From: Psoroptes ovis
Taxonomy: Eukaryota > Arthropoda > Arachnida > Sarcoptiformes > Psoroptidae
Reading direction: 5' to 3'
Assembly (NCBI GenBank): GCA_002943765.1
Contig: PQWQ01000024.1
Coordinates: 498,501-562,500 of the forward strand
Length of the DNA: 64,000 nt
Part shown: positions 43,530 through 55,307 of the stretch, one piece after another
Numbering within the stretch: position 1 is the first letter of the stretch
Layout: each line of letters opens with the position of its first letter
The notes under the pieces: model-generated
Database searches by the model: none
Told to the model about the DNA's origin: nothing
What the model saw: the letters and a program-made list of their open reading frames with translations, nothing else
Translations under genes and position numbers: made by a program

Positions 43530-45143
43530 TCAATCTTCATCAGTATTCTTATCTTGTTTGACCAATTTATGGCCACCAGCATTACCCTTACCACCACCAC
43601 TATCACCACCAGAACCCTTGGATGATGATTGTTGCTTAGGCTCATCAAGATCATCATCATCCTGATCATTCTTATTGTTCAAATTAAGAATCGAACGGAT
43701 CAATTTATTATGTTTTTCATTCGTTGTTGAATGGTTCTGGTCAGCGATTTGACCTTCGGTGTCACCACTATCAGCAGCATTGGTACAAGTTTCAACTTTG
43801 ATTATTATCGGTCGATTATCGTTTGAATTCGAATTATTAATTTCCAGCTGTTTGGCCAACAAATTTTCACGTTTTAATTTGGATAAAATTAATTTTCGTG
43901 ATAAACTCGCTGCTGATGAGGTCGTTGGCTTTGAATTATCACCATTATTATCATTAATGGATGATTCTTTGATAGTTTCAGGTGATTTATCCGAATTATT
44001 GTCGTTGGTAGATTGATCAGCTGATAAATTCAAAAATAATTTGGAAAAATTATTATTACTGTTACACATTGATTGATCCATCGATACGGATTTTGGTCGT
44101 GTTTGTATTGCGATTCGTTGCTGTTGCTGCTGGGCCGGTTGCGATTGTTGACAATCGATTGTAGTCGAATGTGCTAACGGTGCTAATCGATATAATTTTT
44201 TCGTGGCGGTGGTGGTGGATGATGATAATTGTTGTGGTCCGATGACAACATTCGGAAATGCAAGTGGGGATGGTGATCGTGATGTTGGCGAAGTTGATGA
44301 TGTCAAATAATGGCCAGCTGTTGTTGGTTGCAAGATTGGTGAACCACAACCACTACCGCTACTAGCGCCACCACTTGAACGTGCTAATGGTGATAATGGA
44401 ATATGGCCACATGATTTACGTCGTGGTGAACGAAATGGTTTCAATTTATATTTAAGACCATCGAGGCTGGATGGTCGAGATGATGAATTCGGTATGATGG
44501 CACTGTTATTGGTGATAATCGATGATGGATCAATTATCGATTGTTGATTAATCGATTGTTGTTGTTGTTGTTGTTGAATATCTGCATGTAAACTTTGTGT
44601 CAAACGTTCATTATGTTGAATTGTCAGTGTATTTGATGATTTATTAGCTGATGACATCGATGACGATAATAAATTAGAGCTAAGATTCGAATTGATTAAT
44701 GGTAAATCAGCGCCACTAGCGCCACCACCATTTTTAGGAAATGATTGAAATGAACGACTAGGTGTCAACGTATTGACATTATTACCACCACTGTTAACAT
44801 GTAATACTTTCGTGGATGATAAAGGTGATGTAGGCGGTGTATGTTGAACAACAACATTATTTTGTCCATTTTGCGTTATCAATTGATGAATATCGGCCGA
44901 TGCCCGCTTAGAGCTTAGGCGCCGCAACAAACTTGTACGTTTACGTTTATCCGAATCACTACGTTTAATGTTTGCTTTGATGCTACGATGGAGCTTGTTC
45001 ATCTGCGTCATTTGCAATGGGCGTTTAGCCATACGACTAGTATTAGGGTTACGACGTCTTCCACCAGTTTTTATGGTCGTATTTTCAAGCGGTGTAGTTC
45101 GAATGTTGATTACATCGCCGCCGGAAAACATTAGTTTCAGTAC
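43530..45143 (-). CDS. MAST: MAST exon 8 (end of PDZ, C-terminal tail)
   Basis: Continues the PDZ domain with VLKLMFSGGDVINIRTTPLE and then a basic patch (TGGRRRNPNTSRMAKRPL, KRKRTSLLRRLSSKR). The rest is a Ser/Gln/Asn-rich tail including the conserved-looking SPRRKSCGHIPLSPLARS. Ends KNTDED, TGA. Confidence 0.95.
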   Translation of the reverse strand, partial: VLKLMFSGGDVINIRTTPLENTTIKTGGRRRNPNTSRMAKRPLQMTQMNKLHRSIKANIKRSDSDKRKRTSLLRRLSSKRASADIHQLITQNGQNNVVVQHTPPTSPLSSTKVLHVNSGGNNVNTLTPSRSFQSFPKNGGGASGADLPLINSNLSSNLLSSSMSSANKSSNTLTIQHNERLTQSLHADIQQQQQQQSINQQSIIDPSSIITNNSAIIPNSSSRPSSLDGLKYKLKPFRSPRRKSCGHIPLSPLARSSGGASSGSGCGSPILQPTTAGHYLTSSTSPTSRSPSPLAFPNVVIGPQQLSSSTTTATKKLYRLAPLAHSTTIDCQQSQPAQQQQQRIAIQTRPKSVSMDQSMCNSNNNFSKLFLNLSADQSTNDNNSDKSPETIKESSINDNNGDNSKPTTSSAASLSRKLILSKLKRENLLAKQLEINNSNSNDNRPIIIKVETCTNAADSGDTEGQIADQNHSTTNEKHNKLIRSILNLNNKNDQDDDDLDEPKQQSSSKGSGGDSGGGKGNAGGHKLVKQDKNTDED

Positions 45144-45641
45144 CTGGTGGGGATGAAAAAGATTCGAATTAATCAAAATTAAAATTAATCAATGAACCAA
45201 ATTACCTGATGATGTAGAAGGCCTTGAATTGGTTCACTATTGATATGCGTTATTAAATCACCAGGTCGTAGACCTGCTTCGAATGCTGGACTATTATTAC
45301 TAACTGATTGTACTAAATGATGCAGGGTGTAAATATCAGATTCACCATGATAAACCCGGATGGCTTTCAATTGAAAACCAAAACCACCAGGACTTTTACG
45401 TAAGATGATTGGCGGTTTCAATGATAGCGATGAATTCAGTTCACGTGTTGGTGATGCATCTCGGGAACTATTGTTTGAACCACCTGATGAAATACTTATT
45501 GCTTTATTACTTTGTAGTTGATTATGATGATTATGGTGATGATGATCATCCGATGGTATTATCAATGAAAGACCAGATGCTGATGCTGATTTAATCACAG
45601 ATCGAGATGTTGATGCGGTGGTGGCGGTGGCGGTGGCCGCA

Positions 45642-45672
<31 letters not shown>

Positions 45673-48600
45673 GTCGTGGTGTCACGGTTGATGATGATAA
45701 TTGTGATGATGGTTTCGTCGTTGTGGTTGGTGATAATTGTACAATTATCTTTGTACCATTATTTGATTGATTTTGATATAATTGATCAACAAGATCAATA
45801 TTATCACCTTGATTATCACCAGTATCAAATGATTGATCATTATTTTGACGTTTCGAATCATTACTACCATTACTGCTATCGGAATCGAAACTAAACGAAA
45901 ATTTCGGCAACATGAATTGATTTGCTGTTTTTGGTGGTAATTTGGGCAATATATTCGATGTTGATGATGATTTAGGTGTTTTCGAATCATCAGTTTTCGA
46001 TAAATTCGAATTCTGGGGCTGTTGTTGGTGATTATTGCTTGACTTAGGTGTACTATGAGCATTAGGTAAGGTGAGTATTGAATCGAAATTTTGATGGTTA
46101 GAATTATCACTGTTGATATTCGAATGTTTTGTTGTTGTTGTGGTTATAGCCGCCATCGGTGTACTCGATGTAGGCGATGATAATGATGATGTCATTGTGG
46201 TCGAATGTTGTCCATTTTTATTCGTCGAATTATCACCATGACCATTACCATCAACAACATCTTCATTGCTCGAGATTCGAGGGGTTGTAGGTGTTTTCAA
46301 TGTCAACAAACGATCTTCAGTGACCGACAAGGAACGTGAGATCAATAATTCAGGCCTTGGGATTTGATTCGATGTCGCCGTTGCGGTGGTCAATGTTTTC
46401 GTTGATGACGATGTTAATGTTGAAATAGCCGCCGATTTGGCCATCGATGATGATGCATTTAATGAATTATCCGAACCAGTGGTTGCGGCTGCTGTGGCTG
46501 TTGGCATCGATAGACTAGCATTGTTTATATCTTTAAGCGATGAAGAAGAATTCGATGGTCGAAGTAGTGAACCACCACTACAACAGCCACCATCGGATGA
46601 ATCACCAGAATTTTCTTTATGGATGTCGACACGACTATACACCCGATGATAACGTGGTGAACACGATGAAAACGATCCAAACAGTGAACTATCATCCGTA
46701 TCATGATCATCAGAATCATCAATTTCATGATTATAACGATCCAGTCGTGTATCGAAATAACTTGTATCATCTTCACTTTCCAACTGCGGTACAAATTCAG
46801 CTTTTTGTCGCAACAGCGAATCCCAATCAATTTCATCGAAAAATGGATGACATTTAACCTCTTGGGCACCGCCTGCACCTAAACGATCAAATGGATCATG
46901 TTCAAGTAGCCGTGTAATGATATCTTTAGATTCATCAGTCAGCGGCCAATCTTCTTCATCAGGCCATTCAATACTATCATTGATCACGTGGGCGAATAAT
47001 TCTTCAGGTGTTTCACCGAAAAACGGTACACAACCAATTAGAAATTCATAAAGAATGATACCGAGTGACCACCAATCAACAGTTTTTGCATAACCTTGCC
47101 TAAGGATAACTTCAGGTGCCAGATATTCAGGTGTACCATAAACTTGTTTATCAGTAAATTGTTGTGCTTCACGATCATAATAACCTTCAGATAATGAAGT
47201 GGCGAGGTTCATCAAGCCCATTTTCGACAAACCAAAATCAGTCAATTTAATATGTCCCAAGGCTGTAATCAATAGATTATCAGGTTTAAGATCACGATGT
47301 ACGATACCGAATATGTGAAGATATTCAACAGCTAAAACAGTTTCAGCAAAATAGAGACGAGCCAGATCCAGCGGGAATGGTCCAATATTTTTCAACAAAG
47401 TAGCACAATCACCACCTTCAACATATTCCATGACCATACAAAGATATTTTTTCGTTTCAAAACTACAAAACATACTAACAACGAATGGATTATCCGTAAA
47501 GCTCATAATATCACGTTCAGCAAATACTTGTTCAACTTGATTACGCATTATCAGGTTATGTTTACTAATTTTTTTCATAGCAAAACGCTGCCGAGTTTCG
47601 GTGTGGCGAACCAAATACACCGCACCATATGCACCATTACTAATCAGCTTAATAATTTCAAAATCATCTTCAGATGGTGGTTTTGATTGTGGCTGTATCA
47701 GCTGATTTTGGTCACATTCGATTGTCGAATCATTATCCTTACTGATAAGGTCTTTCGTTTCATCTAAGCTATCGGAATCAGCTGATTTATTACTTGATGG
47801 AAATAAACTCTTGTCAATTGTTGGCGATAATGGGAGATCTGACAACGGGTCTTGATTCAATCCCAGCTTACTGATTATGTATTGCGGTATCGATGTGGTT
47901 TTCATCGATGATGGATTAATCATCACTTGTTTTGCTTCACCTTCGGCCATTTCCAAGTAACGATAAAATTCTTCCGGATCAAATTCAAGACATTCAAGGA
48001 GGCGGGCAGGTCGAGATACGATTACGAGCAGCTTACGTATTAATATACATAAATGTTTGGCCGATGTTGGTGATTTTTCACGACACTAAAGGGGTTATAG
48101 AATAAAATAAAATAAAATTAATTCGAATCAAATCGAGATTCACAAGGACCGAAATACTTACATCGAGCAACAATTTCTCAAGATTTTCATACATTTCATA
48201 AAAATATTGTGTCGTAATCAGCTTATCTTCAGATTTCTGTACACAATCTTTAGCCAAGCCTACAACCTGATGATGAGCGAAGCGGAAAACAGCATCCGAA
48301 GCAATATCATGATCAAATTCCATTTTCATTTGATCATCAATAAATTTCCTTAGTTTTTCTTCCATTTGTTTTGTTGCTTTCGGGAATCGTTCTTTGTAAA
48401 GGCTATTCATTAGGATTTTTTCATCATCACCTGTTGGTGATCGTATAGGACTACTAAGGCTACGAGATCTAGGTCTTAGTATTGTTGTTGGCCGACATGT
48501 TACGGCCATCGTATTCGGACTATTGTTTTTATTAGGTGAATTCTTTTGCTGCTGATGCTGCAAATTATCATCTTCTTGACCACTTTGACTATCGTTTGAT

Positions 48601-51600
48601 GAATAAAACAGGTTACAATTCGATGTATTCAATTTGTTATTCGAGCCATTATTTATCGATGATTGATGGGTCAGAGGTTGTTGATTATTGCTCGAATTAA
48701 TACCACAACCATTACTAAGGTTATTTACATTTAAATGATTCGAACAACCATTATTTTGATGATTATTGCCATTATTGGAATGTATTGAGTGGTTGCCACC
48801 AGCGCAGCTACCGCAGCCGTAGCCACCGCCAGATTGATGATTATTATGCATGATTAATGAATGCTGCTGCTGCTGTTGATGATGATGATAATGCGACGTA
48901 GTAGTACTGGATGATAGCTGATGGTCATCATGTAACGATGTCAAATGACACATTTGATGTATTTTTTCTTGCGATGAACATTGAGACTATTGTTTCGGGT
49001 GGAATTCGAAATTCGAACGTAATTAAATGAAATTGATTAAAATCGAAAGGGTTAAGATCTAAGGGTTAAAATCAACTCACCGAAACACTTGAACTGCCCG
49101 GTGTATTCGTACCGTAACCACTGGATGGTAACGATGCTACTGACCATCGGCGGCCACCTTCCAGTAAATTTTTCTTGACATTACTGTTGATGCTGTTGCA
49201 GTTGTTGCAATTAGCATTATTCGTTTGAATATTCGATGATATAAATGAAAAATGATTAAACGGTGACATGTTACGGGGACTATCGATTGGGCTGCCTATT
49301 TTCATACAAATAAATGGACAAATATGATCAAAATACTCAAGAAATTCAACAATTAAGACATACTTTGCTGTGGCAACGGAGACCGAGGCATCGTAGGCGA
49401 TGTACTCGTCTGTAGAAAGCTTTTTCTGGTCGTCGAACATCGTCTATTCAAAGATATCGTAATTAACGAATGGTAAACAAATCACCATGACTATGAATAC
49501 TCACTGTAACCTACGTGGACAGCAGCCACCACCAGTGGCAGCAGCAGCAGCACTAAGACCACCAATGTGACCAGCACCAACGATTGGGCTGCAGCTAAGA
49601 TTACTTGAACCGCCAACACCACCAATACCAGCGGTGCCGCTGGCTATATTGGCACAATGATTTGATGATGATGATAACGATGTCAATGATGATGATGATC
49701 CTTCTTTCTGTAGTCGTTGTCGACGTTTATATCGTTGTTGTTTCAAATAATTATAATAATTTTGATAATAATAAGAAATATTATTGTTATTAGTCAAATT
49801 GAATACATAATTATAATACATTATTAATCAATGAAAATTGAGGTAAATTCACGGCGTAAGGGTAATTTCACATTAAAAATCACAGGTATAAAAAAAACGA
49901 TCACAGAATTATCAGAATTCAATGAGAATCACACAGAAATCAATGAATCACAGAATCAATGAATTAAACATTCAAATTCGAATGAATTTCGATGGATTTT
50001 AAATGAATTTCAATCAAATTTAATGAAATTTAATTTAAATTCAATGAATTTTGGATAAATTTTTAATAAATTCATTGAATTTTGATGAATTTCGAATGGA
50101 GTTTCAATGAATAATTTGAATTAAAGCAACGAAAATCATTTGATTGATCATAGAATCATAGAATAAACATAAATAAACAAAACAGAATAATAATAATCAA
50201 ATCGAACAAGAATAAATGACGACGATTCTTCAATGATTCTTTATCTTCTTGTTCATTCGAAACTCAAATCTATGAATGATTATCTCTATGTTTCTATGAA
50301 TATGTTTGTTTGTTTATTATCATCGTTTGTGTTTATTATTATCATTCATTTTCAATTACAATCACACACGATTAAACGAACAAACAAACATTCGAACGCA
50401 TACAAACAAATAGATTTTACGACTTTGACAATTTCATTCATTCAATTTCAATTCTTGTAATTATCACATTTCATTCGATTTAATTCATTCATTTATTTAT
50501 TTCTTAAATTCATTCATTCATTCATTTTCTATTTAAAAACCAGTGATCATTCAGTGTTACAATTCAGTGATACAAAATTCAATGATAATTGTTCTGTGTG
50601 ATTGTGTGTTCAACAGCTACTGTTTGTTGCCCGCTATTCATTTATTCGTTTGTTGTTGTTTCGGATTTCGAATCTTCAATTCTCAATTATCATTTGTTTT
50701 TAATTATTTATAAACAGACAGACACACAGAGAAATACAAAAATAAAATTATTCAATAAACAAACAGACAAATAAACAAACAAATGAATAAACACCAAACA
50801 CGAGCAGCAACAGCAGTTGTAGTGAAATATTGAATCAAAATAGACAAATCATAATAATAATAATTTGTCGAATAAGCCACAAAACACACACACAGACACA
50901 CATGGTGACATTGAATATATGACTATTGAAATTGTTCAATTGTTGGATGGCAGATAAACACAACACACAAGTACATAGACACATACAATTGTATTATGGA
51001 TGATCATAACGCCAATTCAGTCGTAAATCTACATTTACCCATATTGTTGTAATATAATATTCGATAGTCAATTCATGAATCGTAAATCGTAAATTGTCAT
51101 TTGTAATTTTGAATTAAATTAAATTTAATTCTCGATTTTTTTTTTGATTCGTTGCCGAATTCTTAAACAAACAAACAAATGACAGATATCTTTGGCAGAT
51201 AATAAGAATTTGGTTCGATAATAATATGGACAATTTACTACACACGTAATAACCCACACACACACACACACAGACAATAACCCTCACCATTTACACACAC
51301 ATGTGATTTTGGTGTATTTATCGTTTGTTTGTTGACTGAATAACTGAATTACAAGGAATTGAGCGACGGTAAACTAAGAATAACGGTAGAATAAATGAAT
51401 GAATCAACAAACGAATGATATATTTGTTCAATGATAATTCATTCTGGCGATACTATGCATTATCATACAATTGTACTGTATCATTATCTCATACAATGTA
51501 CGGGCGAAACAATGACGTGTATTGTCACAAAATATCAAACAAACAAACAAATTGGAAAATCTTAAAGAAAAAGAATTGAAAAATATTAAAATTGACAAAT

Positions 51601-54600
51601 GAATCGACAGCCATAAACAAACAAATTAGAAATTTGAAATTGAATAATTCAATAATTGAACAATTATCATGATCATTGACAATGAACAATTATTATTATT
51701 ATTCACTTGTTATTCATGATCTTGGCTTGGCTACAAGCCAGAACGAAATCGAATATCGTTAAGAAATCAAAGAATTCATGCTCATAAATAACCACAGCTG
51801 ATCATTGAATTCTACCTTGAATTTTTAAGAATATTCTTTGAAATTCGGCGAACAAAGTTCTGTAAACAAACACGATTGTTGCTTAGGTGTTTGGCAGTGT
51901 TTAGGGAAGGTAATAAGAAATAAATGACAAGTAATAGACTTACCATTGCAAACGATAATGATGGTGCCGATTGTCCACGTAATGAATTACGTATACGAAC
52001 TAAATTTGTTGTGGATGATGATGTTGATGCAGCAGCAGCCGTTGATAACGATGATGATTGGCCAATATTTGAGTCATCTATTGAATTGATATGGGAAAAA
52101 TCAATTAAGAATTTGAATTAAAAATCAATTAATTCATGATTGAATTGAATGGAACTCAATTAAATGGACTAAGAATGAATCAAAATAAAATCAATTAAAA
52201 TCATTGATTCGGTTGATTGATTGATCGGAATTAAATGTCCATAGATATTGAATGAAAAATATGATTTGAAAATACATTCATTGAAACACATACATTCATT
52301 ATTAAGAATTCTCAATCAAATTCATCAATTTTCAATTATCAATCAAAACATTAACAGAAGAAAAGGTTTGAATCGAAAATGAATCAAATATTTATTAATA
52401 TCAATAACAATGATTTCATACAAAAAAAAAACTAAAGTAATTCATTCAATCAAATGAATTGAATAATTGAATACTTCGAATACTATTCTATTTATGAAAT
52501 ATGGATTCAAATCGAATCAATTTGAATCGAATTAATTTGAATGGAATTTGAATCAATTATGGACATACAGAGAATTGAATGGAATTCGACAGATCTGAAT
52601 ATTTTTGGACAAAGGAATGTGATCGCTAGAATTATCAATTGAACAATGAATTCTAAAGAATTCTAAAAGAATCTAAAAATATTTGATGAAACAACAAGAA
52701 TATATGATGAAGAAGAAGGTAAAATACATTGAATTATATGTGAATAATCATATTCACAGATAATTATATATGGAAATATTTAGGTTGTCCGAAAAGTCAT
52801 TGCTGATTATATTGTGGAAAATTATGAGAAAATCGGCAAAAACTTATCGGACAATCTATGTAACATGTACAATTGTAAAATCGATGAACAGGCAAATTAT
52901 TGATGATCAATGAACACAATGAATGTGTAAATATATTTGAACATGAACAAAATGGAAATATATGCATACATCTGATCTCATTTCATCGCATATATATAAA
53001 GGCAATAACAAGTATAATAAGCTGAACAATGACATTTCAACATACACATTTGTACACAAAAAATGGCCACAAAAAAAAATGAAAGAGTTAATCAATCATT
53101 TTATTCATAGAAAAACGAAATGAATGAATTTCAAAATTTTAGAAATTCAGGAATTAAAACTCATTCCATCATCATTTATTATTATTCTTAGGTTGTCCGA
53201 AAAGTTCATCACGCTTAATCGAATAGAGTTGCCCGAGAAAAAATTGGCCAAAACTTTTCGGACAACCTATTATTATTATTATTATTATTATTATCTTTAC
53301 TTTTCAATGATAATAATAATAATGAGAATGATGATGGCGAGTAATTATGCAATTGAATAAATAAATTTTCAATTCATTTCATTTGAATGCTTACATGTGT
53401 ATAGGTCTGTACCTGTATATGCTCATGGAAATGCATCAAAAGTTTAAATTTTTGAAATTTTTATAATTCCGATATTTTTGAATTTCAGAATTCCGAAATG
53501 TTTCAGATGAATTCATTTGCGCACACAAATACAAAGCAAACAAACGACTAACGTACATTTTTCTACCAGACAAACATACAGGTACAAGTCGTTAATGAGC
53601 ATATACACAGGTAATAAATAAATAAATTAATGAATGAATTGAATTAATAATAGAATTAATGAATGATGATGAACAAGCAAAAATTTTTGAATTTGAAATC
53701 TATTTGTGTACATAAATGATTGCGCAATAGGACTTGTGGCCAACGAATGCAGGAATGATGAATGGAATGAATTGATCAGGGTAAATTAGGGAGAAATCGT
53801 TATGACGTCGAGTATGATTCGAAGAATTTTCGAATCAAAAATTTCGAAATTCGAATCAAAAATCAATTAACTCATTCGTAAAAGGGTTAACCCTTTGCAC
53901 TTTTCAATTTTTTAAATGAATTATTCGAAATCAACAGAATAAAACAGACAAATAAACTTAAATAAGCTATAAAATATACATACAACAACTATTATTGAAT
54001 GTCCATTCAATAATTTTATTAAAACGATTATTATAATCGATTATTATAATAAAAATCTAAATGATCAATACTTGATGATGATGATGATGAATTGGAACTG
54101 GACGCATGGACAATCATTTTGGACGTCGTTTGGTATTCGAATGGGGATCTGAATCGTTCTTAATCGGGTACAAATTTCAGAATTGGATTTGATTCAAGCA
54201 GAATTTCAATTTTGGGGACGATTTTGACTGGAAAATGCATTCGAATATCGTTGATCCTTTCAATATGGGAACATTTGTCACTTGTCACTTTGAGTTGGTT
54301 AAACTTGATTGAATAATTCATTGGTCGAAATTTCACTTTGAATTCAATGAGTTTTTCTCATTTCACATTATATAACCAAATTAATCAGAGGAAAAATTCG
54401 AATCAGTTACACTGAACTAAAATCGAATCAAATCAAATCAATTCAAACACCTCACTGTACAATTATTGACTGACAAATCGAATTGTCAAATCAATATTTG
54501 ACGCAACATATCGCTTCCAGCTAACTAAATCGATTAATCAGGCAAAATTTTAGCGCATATGAACCCATTTTTTTTTTGCTGTTGTCGTTGATTGATAATA

Positions 54601-55272
54601 ACTGCACTGGCATTTGATTACACTGTTTATTGCGATTAGCAGCAGTGATTTGATGCATTTATATCCCTTATATTTTATACTCCCGTACACAACGCATATA
54701 CATTGACAATTAGTCGAGGAGGAGGCTTTATTTATAATTCAAAATAAACTTTGATTTAATTCATTTTTGAATCAAAGTTCAATTGAAAATTTGATATTTT
54801 TAATGATTTTAAATAAATCAATTAAACAGATATTAAATTCTAATTAATAATTAATTGAGAAATACACAGGCACAAACCTAATAATAAATCCCAAACACAC
54901 TGCGAGCACAAATATCAATGATTTATTTATTTTTGTGTGTAAATTTCACTGATATGATATCTGTTTATTAAGCCATAAACAATCAAATGCAAGACGAGCT
55001 TGTAGGCATATGAATGATTGGTATACAGATTTATACGAGTACTAAGCGTCATATCTACATTGGTTTGTTGTCAAAAGCGACCAGTACGACTGTATCGACT
55101 GCAACACTAATAATAACGACAAGCAATTTGATATATTTCAATGTATTTTTCCATTACGAATTTACGACAAAGAAAAAACCAAATATTTCAGATATGATCA
55201 TCATTCATTTATATATGATCATCACTGGTTGATTAACTATGATCAAATTTCAAATGATTTCAAATAAATAAT

Positions 55273-55307
<35 letters not shown>

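Noticed and set aside
49072..49440. Continuous 122-codon minus-strand frame starting MFDDQKKL
   Set aside because: Only part of it is coding. MAST homology and splice phase show that 49443-49364 is read in another frame and that 49363-49296 is an intron.
53885..53905. AAAGGGTTAACCCTTT palindrome as a third TTAA element
   Set aside because: Only the TTAA and CCCTTT words match; there is no second inverted end at about 147 bp.
55274..55304. Poly(A) run as a retroposon tail
   Set aside because: No retroposed gene body, target duplication or element boundary could be seen upstream.
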